A stretch of DNA of 64,000 nt from CAYFMS01 sp964462325 (GCA_964462325.1 CAYWYQ010000001.1:1-64000), one strand, 5' to 3'; shown: positions 6,270-14,214, numbered from the stretch's first letter. Notes: generated by a model from the sequence alone, not told the origin. Numbers and translations: made by a program.

Positions 6270-7274
6270 ATGAAATTACTTGTGACAGGTGGGGCGGGAT
6301 TTATTGGGTCGAATTTCATTCATTATTGGATGGAAAAATACCCGGAAGACGAGATTGTGAATCTTGATGCTTTAACCTATGCGGGGAATTTAGAAAATCT
6401 GCAAACGGTTGAAAATCTATCAAACTATACCTTTGTAAAAGGAGATATTACGAACAAGGAATTGGTACAAAAATTGGTAAAAGATGTCGACATCATCGTG
6501 CATTATGCAGCGGAAAGTCATGTGGATCGCTCTATATTAGACCCAACGGCATTCATAAAAACGAATGTCCTTGGCACACAAGTATTGCTAGATGCAGCTC
6601 GGAAGCACAATACGCGATTCCACCATGTTTCAACAGATGAAGTCTATGGAACACTCGCGCCAGATGAATCTGCATTCACTGAAAACTCTCCGTATAAACC
6701 ACGTAGTCCCTATGCGGCAAGTAAGGCAGCGAGTGACCATTTAGTACGCGCCTACCATACGACGTATGGTTTACCGGTCACCATTTCGAATTGTTCAAAT
6801 AATTACGGGCCGTATCATTTTCCAGAGAAATTGATCCCATTATTTATTACGAATTTAATGGAAGGGAAGAAGGTGCCTGTGTACGGTGATGGAGGGCAGA
6901 TTCGTGACTGGATTCATACGATTGATCATGCGCGCGGCGTAGATGCGATCATAAAGAATGGGAAGATCGGTGCAACCTATTTACTTGGTGGAGATAATCA
7001 ACCTACGAATTTAGAAATCACAAAGATTCTACTTAATCTTCTCAATAAAGCGGAAGATTCCATTGAATTTGTAGAAGATCGTGCAGGACATGATAGGAGA
7101 TATGACATTGATTTTTCAAAAACAGAACAAGAGCTAGGGTGGAAACCACAAATCAATTTAGAGGATGGGTTGAAGGATACCGTTGAATGGTATAAAAAGA
7201 ACCAAGATTGGTGGCGCAGATGTAAATCAGGGGAGTATCAGAACTATTACAATAATCAGTACAAAAACCGATGA
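6270..7274 (+). CDS. rmlB: dTDP-glucose 4,6-dehydratase
   Basis: 334 residues, full length for the short-chain dehydrogenase-type dehydratase that converts dTDP-glucose to dTDP-4-keto-6-deoxyglucose for deoxysugar synthesis. TGGAGFIG at residues 6-13 binds NAD. AAESHVDRS, STDEVYG, the catalytic SPYAASKAASDHL (YxxxK), NNYGPYHFPEKLIPL and GDGGQIRDWIH follow in the family order. The stop codon is one base before the ATG of the nucleotidyltransferase gene, so the two are co-translated. A -10-like TAGTGT lies close to the start; the promoter is weak by eye. Confidence 0.95.
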   Translation: MKLLVTGGAGFIGSNFIHYWMEKYPEDEIVNLDALTYAGNLENLQTVENLSNYTFVKGDITNKELVQKLVKDVDIIVHYAAESHVDRSILDPTAFIKTNVLGTQVLLDAARKHNTRFHHVSTDEVYGTLAPDESAFTENSPYKPRSPYAASKAASDHLVRAYHTTYGLPVTISNCSNNYGPYHFPEKLIPLFITNLMEGKKVPVYGDGGQIRDWIHTIDHARGVDAIIKNGKIGATYLLGGDNQPTNLEITKILLNLLNKAEDSIEFVEDRAGHDRRYDIDFSKTEQELGWKPQINLEDGLKDTVEWYKKNQDWWRRCKSGEYQNYYNNQYKNR

Positions 7275-7275
7275 T

Positions 7276-8364
7276 ATGAAAGCAGTAGTAACCGCTGGAG
7301 GGAAGGGTTCTCGATTGAGGCCTGTGACATGGACAATGAATAAACATGCGATTCCGCTTGCAAATGAGCCGATGATTTTTAATGCATTTAAAAAAATTGC
7401 CGCAACAGGTATTACAGAAGTGGGCGTGATTATTAATGAAGGCGATACCATATTTCAGGAATTATGTGGGGATGGTTCACGATGGGGGATTCGGCTTACA
7501 TTTATCGAACAGATCGGTGGTGCACTTGGACTTGCAAATACCCTTTGGCAGGCAAAAGATTTTGTCGGGGACGATGATGTGCTTCTTTATTTAGGGGATA
7601 ATATCATTCTCGGGTCGCTCACTCCGCTTGTTGAAAAATTTCAGAATGAAGCATTACATTGTTGCCTTGCGCTGACCAAAATGCAAGATCCGCGTCGATT
7701 TGGGGTACCTGAAATTGATGAGAATGGACATATTATTGGTGTTGAGGAGAAGCCGGAACATCCAAAAAGTCCTTATGCAGTAACAGGGTTATATATTTAT
7801 AAAGGGAAGGATTACTTTGAAGCCTATTCACATATCGAACCTTCGGATCGGAATGAATATGAAATTTCTGATATACATGATTGGCTGGTCAGAAATGGGC
7901 GCAATGTTGGGTATGAAGAAATGACGGGTTGGTGGAAAGATACGGGAAAGCCCGATGATTTGCTTGAAGGGAATCAATTACTCCTTAATGAAATGATTTC
8001 AGAGGAGGCGGTGATTCATCCAAAAGCAAATGTACATCCTGATGCGCGTATACAGGGTCGCGTGAAGATTGGAGAAGGGGCAGATATTGCAGGCGATGTT
8101 TTATTGCGGGGACCTGTTGTGATTGGTGACGGTGCAAAACTGAAGAATTGTTCTATTGGACCGCATACGACCATCGGTAATAATACACAGATTTCAAATT
8201 GTGAAATTCAACATTCTATTGTGATGAATGCGGCGAAGATTGATACCTATGAGCGCATTTCTGACAGCATTATTGGGCATAATGCGACGATCGCGAGAAT
8301 GACAGATTCAAAGCCAGGGGGGTATAAGATGGTTATAGGAGAAAACACCTACCTCGAACTTTAA
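7276..8364 (+). CDS. Long-form glucose-1-phosphate thymidylyltransferase (RmlA-like)
   Basis: 362 residues. Residues 1-240 are a nucleotidyltransferase domain (MKAVVTAGGKGSRLRPVT, then LYLGDNI, VEEKPEHPKSPYAVTGLY, WWKDTGKP). Residues from about 255 form a left-handed beta-helix with hexapeptide repeats (IHPKANVHPDARIQGRVKIGEGADI...). This is the long RmlA type found in some bacteria and archaea, which activates glucose-1-phosphate with dTTP for the RmlB next door. Start chosen at the ATG one base after the rmlB stop; upstream in-frame codons lie inside rmlB. Exact nucleotide specificity cannot be fixed from sequence alone. Confidence 0.85.
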   Translation: MKAVVTAGGKGSRLRPVTWTMNKHAIPLANEPMIFNAFKKIAATGITEVGVIINEGDTIFQELCGDGSRWGIRLTFIEQIGGALGLANTLWQAKDFVGDDDVLLYLGDNIILGSLTPLVEKFQNEALHCCLALTKMQDPRRFGVPEIDENGHIIGVEEKPEHPKSPYAVTGLYIYKGKDYFEAYSHIEPSDRNEYEISDIHDWLVRNGRNVGYEEMTGWWKDTGKPDDLLEGNQLLLNEMISEEAVIHPKANVHPDARIQGRVKIGEGADIAGDVLLRGPVVIGDGAKLKNCSIGPHTTIGNNTQISNCEIQHSIVMNAAKIDTYERISDSIIGHNATIARMTDSKPGGYKMVIGENTYLEL

Positions 8365-8365
8365 G

Positions 8366-8493
8366 CTTCCGCTTGAAAATGGACGAACTTTGTATTCAGT
8401 TCTCCGTTCCGCGACTCATGTACGTTTCAGTACACTCGTCTTTGGTACTCGAACTTCAAACAAATTTCATTCCATTTTCTGCGCGGACGGGGT
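8366..8493. repeat. Family-A palindromic element (best copy)
   Basis: Starts one base after the preceding stop codon. The left end CCGCTTGAAAATGGA and right end TCCATTTTCTGCGCGG are imperfect inverted repeats, and the centre is TGTACGTTTCAGTACA. The whole 125-bp unit can fold into one long imperfect hairpin. Other copies: 1257-1335, 13469-13888 (three), 16899-17138 (two), 27176-27311, 38105-38290, 40778-40915, 52410-52530. Confidence 0.75.
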
Positions 8494-8622
8494 TAGAGAG
8501 AACAGACATATCCAGAGTTTTCTTGACGTATTTTTCTGTATGTGAATCTGGTTTATGCACAGGTTCTTTAAGAAAATGAACGTTTATGCTAACATTTTGA
8601 CGTAATCAGTAAACAAAAAAAT

Positions 8623-8907
8623 ATGGAAAAGCGACTAACAAAGTCACAGCTTATGTCAGCACTCGCTGAAACTTGGGGCCTTTCAAAGAAGGAAGCAGAA
8701 GAAGGGTACAATGCATTCGTTGAACTTCTTTACAAGGAGATCGGGCGTGCAGGAGAAGTAATGCTACCAGGACTTGGAAAGTTTGCGAAGAAGCACCGAA
8801 ATGCACGAATGGGTCGTAACCCAGCAACAGGTGAAGCAATTCAAATTCCAGCAAAAACAGTGATGAAGTTTTCTGTAAATAAAGCTGCAAAAGACGCACT
8901 TCTATAA
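8623..8907 (+). CDS. HU-family DNA-binding protein
   Basis: 94 residues, the usual size of HU/IHF histone-like proteins that bend and compact DNA as dimers. MTKSQL-like start (KRLTKSQLMSALAE), GLSKKEAEEGYNAFVELL helix, then GEVMLPGLGKF and the beta-arm region ARMGRNPATGEAIQIPAKTV with the conserved RNPxTG tip, ending KFSVNKAAKDAL. A TAACAT box preceded by TG (about 8591-8600) may be the promoter. A clear terminator follows. Confidence 0.93.
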   Translation: MEKRLTKSQLMSALAETWGLSKKEAEEGYNAFVELLYKEIGRAGEVMLPGLGKFAKKHRNARMGRNPATGEAIQIPAKTVMKFSVNKAAKDALL

Positions 8908-8917
8908 GAATAGGGGT

Positions 8918-8955
8918 AAAAAAGAGAGTCATAACCTGTGGCTCTTTTTTATTTC
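8918..8955 (+). terminator. Intrinsic terminator downstream of the HU gene
   Basis: AAAAAAGAG (8918-8926) pairs with CTCTTTTTT (8942-8950) across a 15-nt loop, ending in ATTTC. Confidence 0.75.
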
Positions 8956-9390
8956 TTCCGCTTGTTTATCTAGCTTTTAGCTGATTAGCGACTTAGCTAT
9001 TAGCACGATGCTTATCGAAAGGTCAGTACCTCAAACGATCCACCGTCGCTTTACTTCCTAAAGCTATGGCTGGAGTATGCGAGGTCGGACCTTAATAGGG
9101 TAGGTAGGGAGTAGTCGAATAGCAAGCTAGCTATTAGCATGTTAGCGATTTAGCCAATTAGCTACTAGCTTTTAGCGACTTAGCGTTTAGCATCTCGTCA
9201 TTTCGACCGAGCAAAGCGAGTGGAGAAATCTCTTACAGTTTTGCGCCACAAGAAGATCCCAGATCAGGGTCTGGGATGACGAAAGGTGAATCTCTTCAAG
9301 CACATGAATCTCCTTTTGTGGTTGAGGGTAGATAGTAGGGTGTAGTCGTAAGGTCCGAGGTTGAACCTCGGTTGATGAATACGCTCTTTC
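8956..9390. repeat. Intergenic repeat mosaic upstream of the LCP gene
   Basis: No gene seen. Two TTAGC-rich family-D tracts (about 8966-9034 and 9105-9196) resemble those at 1568-1650 and 40972-41024. A GTCATTTCGACCGAGC...GGAGAAATCT repeat (9196-9232) and a CCCAGATCAGGGTCTGGG palindrome (about 9256-9275) follow, and the palindrome CCGAGGTTGAACCTCGG ends the stretch (9355-9371). Confidence 0.6.
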
Positions 9391-9419
9391 TTGATAGAAG
9401 CTTCAGAATTCGATAAGAT
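9391..9419 (+). promoter_or_regulatory. Promoter of the LCP gene (leaderless layout)
   Basis: TTGATA (9391-9396), 17 bp, TAAGAT (9414-9419). The ATG begins only 6 nt after the -10 box, so the mRNA would start at or next to the initiator codon. Confidence 0.75.
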
Positions 9420-9425
9420 CGAAAT

Positions 9426-10619
9426 ATGAGCGAGAAGGTAAAAATATTTTTCCGATTTGGTGCCCTCATGCTAGGCATCGTTTTTGTATTATCTGGAATT
9501 TCATGGAGAATATTTGTGGCCTATGCAAGTTTGGAAGATGTTATTCAGGTGGACCTTGTCGTAGAGGAATTACGTGAACGACGAGAAAAATTTACAGAAC
9601 TTGAAGAAGATATTGTTGACTTTGGTGCCGAGGACGAAATCAATATTCTTCTTTTAGGACTTGATGGAAGGAAGGGGTGGGACAATCCACACTGTGATGC
9701 TATTCATATGTTTACATTGAATCTGACGGACTGGACAATTCAAATAACCTCCGTGCCGCGGGGTACGTATGCGTACATTCCTGGACAGCATCTTGCAACC
9801 GATTACTATATTGCGAACGCCTGTTCATTTGAAGGGCTGGAATATGGAATAGAACAAATAGAAAAAGTCATTGGCGTCAAGACAGATTACTATGTCACCG
9901 TTGGATTTTCACAAGTATATGGAATATTACGTACATTTGATTTACCGACAACGGAATCACTGCAATTTTTACGCCACAGACAAAGTTATCAGATTGGTGA
10001 TCCGCAACGGAGCCATAATCAAGCCGTATTTATAAAAGACATAGCGTTGTCTCAAATGGGTCGTTTTAGAAGCGATTTGTTTAAACCGGCATTCTTCCTT
10101 CTCTTCAATATGATTGATACGGATATGGATTATACACTTGCGCGATCCCTGTTCTTTGGGTATCTGGATCATGACATTGATTCGAGGCCGGATGATATTA
10201 TTTTGCGCATGAGACCTCATTATGATACCGAAGATATTCATTTAGATTTTGATAATGTCGAAGAACAGATTGATACATTATTGACGCGTATTCGTGGCCG
10301 TGTTTCTGATGAAGACCTTTCCGATAGGCCACTTGAGGACTATCAAAAGGAACTTATACAATATTTAGAGGATCATTTGGAATATGGAGAGGATTTTGAC
10401 CTTGTGATTGATAAACGCCTATGGCTGCAAATAGAGGATGATGCAAAGCGTGAAGAATATCATTTTGCCTATTTAGAGCAACGTGTACGGCGGATGCAAG
10501 AGGATCAAATTGATGAAGCGATCGATCTCATAACGACATATATTATCGAAAAGGAAACCTTGGGAATATTTGAATCAGTTGAATGGGCTGAAGAGCTATT
10601 AAGAAGCGTGATAGAATAA
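9426..10619 (+). CDS. LytR-CpsA-Psr (LCP) family protein
   Basis: 397 residues with one N-terminal membrane helix (about 9-31) and an extracytoplasmic LCP domain. NILLLGLDGR, DAIHMFTLNL, ITSVPRGTYAYIPG and LQFLRHRQSYQIGDPQRSHNQ correspond to the family's DxR, SIPRD and RxR...DxxRxxRQ motifs, whose arginines hold the pyrophosphate of a polyprenyl-linked glycan. LCP enzymes attach such polymers to the cell wall. The segment between the Yxxx core and the RxR motif is shorter than usual, without the GGV loop. The C-terminal third (about 270-397) is acidic, helical and unrecognised. It is followed 6 nt later by the ATP-cone nuclease gene. Confidence 0.75.
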   Translation: MSEKVKIFFRFGALMLGIVFVLSGISWRIFVAYASLEDVIQVDLVVEELRERREKFTELEEDIVDFGAEDEINILLLGLDGRKGWDNPHCDAIHMFTLNLTDWTIQITSVPRGTYAYIPGQHLATDYYIANACSFEGLEYGIEQIEKVIGVKTDYYVTVGFSQVYGILRTFDLPTTESLQFLRHRQSYQIGDPQRSHNQAVFIKDIALSQMGRFRSDLFKPAFFLLFNMIDTDMDYTLARSLFFGYLDHDIDSRPDDIILRMRPHYDTEDIHLDFDNVEEQIDTLLTRIRGRVSDEDLSDRPLEDYQKELIQYLEDHLEYGEDFDLVIDKRLWLQIEDDAKREEYHFAYLEQRVRRMQEDQIDEAIDLITTYIIEKETLGIFESVEWAEELLRSVIE

Positions 10620-10625
10620 AGCTGT

Positions 10626-11462
10626 ATGAATATTACAAAGGCAGATGGGGTTATTGAACCATTTGATGAGGAAAAGGTAATACGAAGCATTGTGCGTACA
10701 GGGGCGAGTCATGAAACAGCAAAGCAAGTTTTGCTGAAAGTGAAGCCACAGATAACGGAAGGAATGACAACGGCGAAACTTTATCACTTGGTTCGAACAG
10801 CTCTGGAAGAAAAAAGTATTTGTTACTCATGCAGGTATAATTTGCGTGAGGCGATCTTTAATATGGGTCCAGCTGGGTTTAATTTTGAATATTACATTGC
10901 AGCCGTTTTGAGGGCATATGGCCATGATGCGAGTGTACCTCGGGAAGAAATTCAAGGATCTTGTGTTTCTCATGAAGTAGATATTGTGTCAGAAAAGGAT
11001 GGTCGAACGATTTTTATTGAAGCGAAATTTCGTAATGAGAGAACACGTTCTGTGAATCTAAAAGACACAATGGCAACGTGGTCAAGGTATGTGGATTTGG
11101 TTGATGGTGGAGCAACGGGAAAGGGAATACATTTTGATGAGGTGTGGATTGTGACAAATGCTCGTTTTTCAGATCGAGCAAAGCAATTCGGTACATGTAA
11201 GGGCATGCGACTTATCGGGTGGAGTTTCCCAAAAGATCAATCATTTGAAAAGTTAGTAGATAAGGTACATTTATACCCCATTACGGCAATTACAGATGTA
11301 CAGAAGGGGGAATTGAGGCAATTTGCTGAGTCTGGGTTATTACTCTGTAAAGATATAGAGAAACTTGAACCAGAAGAGTTAGCGAGGCGGGTAGATGCTT
11401 CTGTTCAACGTTCTGAAGAAGTAATAGGACTTTGTTCCCGAGTCGTGCATGGTGATAAATGA
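10626..11462 (+). CDS. ATP-cone domain fused to an Mrr-like nuclease
   Basis: 278 residues in two parts. Residues 1-86 match an ATP-cone (ITKADGVIEPFDEEKVIRSI, then ETAKQVLLKVKPQI and TTAKLYHLVRTALEE), the nucleotide-sensing module of ribonucleotide reductases and NrdR. Residues about 95-215 look like a type IV Mrr-family restriction endonuclease fold: FNFEYYIAAVLRAYGHDASV, EVDIVSEKD, then FIEAKFRNE, giving the D-x(n)-ExK catalytic set, and a WIVTNARFSDRAKQFG segment. The remainder (YPITAITDVQKGELRQF) may be a small helical DNA-binding unit. Probably a nucleotide-regulated DNA nuclease; the target is unknown. Downstream of the LCP gene by 6 nt. Confidence 0.75.
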   Translation: MNITKADGVIEPFDEEKVIRSIVRTGASHETAKQVLLKVKPQITEGMTTAKLYHLVRTALEEKSICYSCRYNLREAIFNMGPAGFNFEYYIAAVLRAYGHDASVPREEIQGSCVSHEVDIVSEKDGRTIFIEAKFRNERTRSVNLKDTMATWSRYVDLVDGGATGKGIHFDEVWIVTNARFSDRAKQFGTCKGMRLIGWSFPKDQSFEKLVDKVHLYPITAITDVQKGELRQFAESGLLLCKDIEKLEPEELARRVDASVQRSEEVIGLCSRVVHGDK

Positions 11463-11673
11463 AACTTCACAGCCTAATGGTTGTAGCTTCTGTATATTTC
11501 AAGCGTTGCTTGCTCACTTTGTCATATTCTTGTCATCCCAGACCTGATCTTCGATCTTTACCTTGTTTGTACATAGTATATGCCACCGGAGTTTATCCTG
11601 AACGTGATTCAGAATGGGAATGACAGTGTTCTACAGCGGAAACTCATGGCCTTACGGTCTTGTTTTTGTTTGG
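11463..11673. other. Intergenic spacer with inverted-repeat fragments
   Basis: No gene seen. Contains a GTCATCCCAGACCTGATC fragment (about 11533-11550) and a CCTGAACGTGATTCAGAATGGGAATGAC stretch (about 11598-11625), members of a scattered short repeat also present at 9254-9282 and 41028-41052. Confidence 0.45.
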
Positions 11674-11676
11674 AAA

Positions 11677-11708
11677 ATAAAAACAGACCCTTGCGGATCT
11701 GTTTTTAT
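11677..11708 (-). terminator. Intrinsic terminator of rpmB
   Basis: On the minus strand CAGATCC, GCAA tetraloop and GGGTCTG form a 7-bp stem with one G-U, followed by TTTTTATTTT. It overlaps the rpmB stop codon. Confidence 0.85.
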
Positions 11709-11929
11709 TTATAATCACGTAAGTCAACCTTTTTACCTTCTGCAATCCACTTTTGGATTGTTCGCAATCCACGTGTAGAAATGGTAATCGTTTCCATTTT
11801 TCCTGTCGCGGGGTTCAACATTCGTTTCTTTTGCAAGTTCGGATGTTGTCGGCGCTTCGTTTTGACTTGTGAATGGCTAACATTATTTCCTGTAAGGGAA
11901 GTTTTGCCGGTAACTTTACATTCCTTCAT
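11705..11929 (-). CDS. rpmB: 50S ribosomal protein bL28
   Basis: 74 residues, normal for bL28. CKVTGKTSLTGNNVSHSQVKTKRR and HPNLQKKR match the family core (GK, GNNVSHSxxKTKR, PNLQ), and ISTRGLRTIQKW matches the C-terminal part. Only one of the possible zinc-ligand cysteines is present, so it is likely a zinc-free form. No Shine-Dalgarno is seen; TAATTA lies 5 bp before the ATG. A large inverted repeat sits just upstream (11941-12003). Confidence 0.92.
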   Translation of the reverse strand: MKECKVTGKTSLTGNNVSHSQVKTKRRQHPNLQKKRMLNPATGKMETITISTRGLRTIQKWIAEGKKVDLRDYK

Positions 11930-11940
11930 AAAACTAATTA

Positions 11941-12003
11941 TTTTTCAGATGTGTAGTGACGGGGCTTGTCATGTGAATTGTCCCGTGCCTAACATCTGAA
12001 AAA
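11941..12003. repeat. Large inverted repeat between rpmB and the GT-B gene
   Basis: TTTTTCAGATGT (11941-11952) and ACATCTGAAAAA (11992-12003) are a perfect 12-bp inverted repeat, and an inner ACGGG/CCCGT pair extends the stem. It has A tracts, not U tracts, after the stem on both strands, so it is not a standard terminator. It may be a regulatory hairpin in the rpmB leader or an operator. Confidence 0.5.
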
Positions 12004-12086
12004 CGATACACGTTTACATGTGATGTTAGATCTGGCAGCACTATACACATTTTTACCTTTTTTGGCAAGCCTCGTGCATGGTGGCG

Positions 12087-12095
12087 TGGTATAAT
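12087..12095 (+). promoter_or_regulatory. Extended -10 promoter of the GT-B gene
   Basis: TGGTATAAT, a consensus extended -10 box, ends 14 nt before the ATG at 12110. No good -35 box is visible at the normal distance. Confidence 0.65.
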
Positions 12096-12109
12096 ATCGA
12101 CATAAATAT

Positions 12110-13465
12110 ATGAAGGGGGCTGGAGGTAAACAAAAGGCACATATCGTTGCTGTGAATATGGGATACGGTCATGAAAGGCCGGCGCATGTAATGCGACAAC
12201 TTTTTGGTTATAAAAATACGGTCACAATTGCAAATAATTATGAGGGTATTCCAGAACGTGATAAGCGTTTATGGGAAGATGGTCGTAAAGCATATGAAAG
12301 GGTATCTCGGTTTAAAAAGGTGCCTATTTTCGGAAGGGCGGTATTTGGTTTGATGAATGAATTGCAAAGAATCCCACCCTTTTATCCAAGGCGTGATTTG
12401 TCATCACCTAGTTTACAAGTGCGGCAATTTTACTGGTTGATTAGACAGAGAGGAATGATGCGACACCTGATTGAAAAATTGTCTGAAAATCCATTACCTC
12501 TTATTTGTACATTTATGTCTCCAGCTTTCGCGGCTGAAGAATTTGGATATCAGGGTGAAATTTTTGTGCTTTGCACCGACTCTGATATTAGCAGGGCGTG
12601 GGTGCCACTTGACCCAAAACGCACTCGAATCCGGTACTTCGCTCCTACAGGGCGTGTTGCGGAACGTCTGAAGTTGTATGGTGTGCCAGAAAAAAATATT
12701 GAGTTAACCGGATTTCCGCTCCCAGCAAAAAATATTGGAGGTCCTTCTTCGAAAGCGGTGTTAACAGACTTGAAGCGTAGGATTTGTAATTTGGATCCAA
12801 ATGGGTATTTTGTACAGCATACGGGCGTCGCGCTGACAGCCTATCTTGGAGCTCAATACTGTTCGGCGATCAAAAAGAAAAAAGTAAAACCGATTGAATT
12901 AGCATATGCCGTCGGCGGTGCAGGGGCGCAAAAGGAAATTGGAGCTACAATTTTGAAAAGTCTCCACCGCGAAATCAAACAGGGAAAAATATCCTTACAT
13001 CTTATTGCTGGTACACGCAAAGAAGTAAATACGTATTATATTGATGCAATAAAATCCCATAGGTTGTCGAAATATATCGGGAAGGGTATTTCAGTTGTCT
13101 ATAAAAAATCACGGCAGGAGTATTTTGATACGTTTTCAGATCTTATGAGAAAAATAGATATACTCTGGACAAAGCCTAGTGAACTTTCCTTCTATGCTGG
13201 GCTCGGTATACCCATTATTATGGCACCAACAGTGGGGTCACAAGAGGATTTTAATAAGCAGTGGCTCTTTCAAACAGGTGCCGGGTTTGAACAGATGAAC
13301 CCAAAATACACAAATGAATGGTTATTTGATTGGATTGAGTCTGGTGCGCTCGCTCGAATGGCTTGGAATGGATACATAGAGGCGCCAACCCATGGCGTTC
13401 ATAGAATTCACGACATTATTGCAGGGAGGGGGAATACGATACATACACTCCCACTCATCGTTTAG
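12110..13465 (+). CDS. GT-B fold glycosyltransferase-like protein
   Basis: 451 residues. VNMGYGHERPAHVM at the N-terminus resembles the GxGHxxAA loop of MurG, MGDG synthase and UgtP-type glycosyltransferases. A middle CTDSDISRAWVPLD segment and LTGFPLPAKNIG fit the linker of the same fold, and IDILWTKPSELSFYAGLGIPIIMAPTVGSQEDFNKQWL resembles their sugar-nucleotide-binding block (TKPSE...G.P.i..p..GsQe..N). A glycolipid- or lipid-linked glycosyltransferase is the best guess; donor and acceptor are unknown. The promoter TGGTATAAT supports the ATG at 12110. It ends directly before a family-A repeat array. Confidence 0.6.
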   Translation: MKGAGGKQKAHIVAVNMGYGHERPAHVMRQLFGYKNTVTIANNYEGIPERDKRLWEDGRKAYERVSRFKKVPIFGRAVFGLMNELQRIPPFYPRRDLSSPSLQVRQFYWLIRQRGMMRHLIEKLSENPLPLICTFMSPAFAAEEFGYQGEIFVLCTDSDISRAWVPLDPKRTRIRYFAPTGRVAERLKLYGVPEKNIELTGFPLPAKNIGGPSSKAVLTDLKRRICNLDPNGYFVQHTGVALTAYLGAQYCSAIKKKKVKPIELAYAVGGAGAQKEIGATILKSLHREIKQGKISLHLIAGTRKEVNTYYIDAIKSHRLSKYIGKGISVVYKKSRQEYFDTFSDLMRKIDILWTKPSELSFYAGLGIPIIMAPTVGSQEDFNKQWLFQTGAGFEQMNPKYTNEWLFDWIESGALARMAWNGYIEAPTHGVHRIHDIIAGRGNTIHTLPLIV

Positions 13466-13468
13466 GGG

Positions 13469-13888
13469 TTCCGCTTGTCTATGAGCGATCTATCGGCTTA
13501 TAATTTCGATTTTGTCCTCACTGTACGTTTCAGTACAGCTGTGGAAAATCTCAATTCTTCACCAATATCTCATCTCATATCCTGCGCGGACGGGGTTCAA
13601 GGCAAATTACATCCACTCTATTTCACTGACAAAAGTTCCGCTTGTCTATTGGCGCTCTGTAGGATCAAGATTGCGAACCTGTCCTCATCGTACGTATTAG
13701 TACGCCTGCGGAAGGTTCTTATCTTTCGCCTAAATAGCATCCAATATCCTTCACGGACAAAAGTTCCGCTTGATAATTAAGGAACTTTACATTCACTTTT
13801 TCGGCCCTCGATACCGTACCTTTTAGTACGACTTACTTCGGTCTTCAATGTTCAAGTAAATTTCATTTAACTATCTACGCGGACGGAC
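13469..13888. repeat. Three tandem family-A elements
   Basis: Units of about 125 bp begin with TTCCGCTTG at about 13470, 13636 and 13762. Their centres are GTACGTTTCAGTAC, GTACGTATTAGTAC and GTACCTTTTAGTAC. Each ends with a (T)GCGCGGACGG-, CACGGAC- or CGCGGACGG-like border. The first follows the preceding stop codon by 4 nt. The copies differ from each other, which implies an old expansion. Confidence 0.7.
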
Positions 13889-13930
13889 TCGTTACGTAGC
13901 GAAAGGCCATTAACTCTTATTGGTCAGGTA

Positions 13931-13959
13931 TTGACAAGACTTACAATACAGTGTAGTAT
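13931..13959 (+). promoter_or_regulatory. Consensus promoter of an RNA with no open frame
   Basis: TTGACA (13931-13936), exactly 17 bp, TAGTAT (13954-13959). No credible coding frame follows before the terminator at 14178. Confidence 0.75.
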
Positions 13960-13965
13960 TCATCT

Positions 13966-14204
13966 CCAATGGCATGTCTTTCGTAGGCATTAAATTGCTC
14001 ATTGATTTCTGTGTCCCGGTCCTAGATCTCATGACTGATCATCATTGGTAGATTGAAGATTAGGTTGACTATTAATCCATGGTGAGCTGTTTATGTCACA
14101 TGATATTCCTCCCTAGATGTCATGTATGTCTCGCAATGCTAGACTTTCATAGGCATGTCATTTTTTCCCCCGCCAATCAACCCCTTTTAGAGGGGATTTT
14201 TTTT
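13966..14204 (+). ncRNA. Candidate structured small RNA, about 240 nt
   Basis: Bounded by a consensus promoter and an intrinsic terminator. The ends pair: AATGGCATG (13968-13976) with CATGTCATT (14154-14162). Further pairings nest inside: GGCATT (13986-13991) with AATGCT (14135-14140), GCTCATT (13997-14003) with GGTGAGC (14081-14087), GATT (14004-14007) with AATC (14074-14077), CCTA (14021-14024) with TAGG (14061-14064), and a side hairpin ACATGA/TCATGT (14098-14125). The long, closed, rod-like shape recalls 6S RNA, but no sequence motif proves it; it is not recognisably tmRNA, RNase P RNA or SRP RNA. Confidence 0.5.
14178..14204 (+). terminator. Intrinsic terminator of the candidate RNA
   Basis: CCCC (14181-14184), loop TTTTAGA, GGGG (14192-14195), with flanking A-U extension, then ATTTTTTTT. 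Confidence 0.8.
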
Positions 14205-14205
14205 A

Positions 14206-14214
14206 TGCTAAAAT
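14206..14214 (+). promoter_or_regulatory. Extended -10 promoter of the helicase gene
   Basis: TGCTAAAAT directly follows the T run of the preceding terminator and ends 17 nt before the ATG at 14232. Confidence 0.6.

Noticed and set aside
10626..11462. Part of a classical restriction-modification system
   Set aside because: No methyltransferase or specificity subunit is adjacent; the neighbours are an LCP protein and rpmB.
13469..13888. CRISPR or tandem gene duplication
   Set aside because: The three 125-bp units are diverged copies of a dispersed palindromic element, without coding frames.
13966..14204. tmRNA, RNase P RNA or SRP RNA
   Set aside because: No tRNA-like ends, no RNase P core motifs and no SRP GGAAG-type loop were seen by eye.
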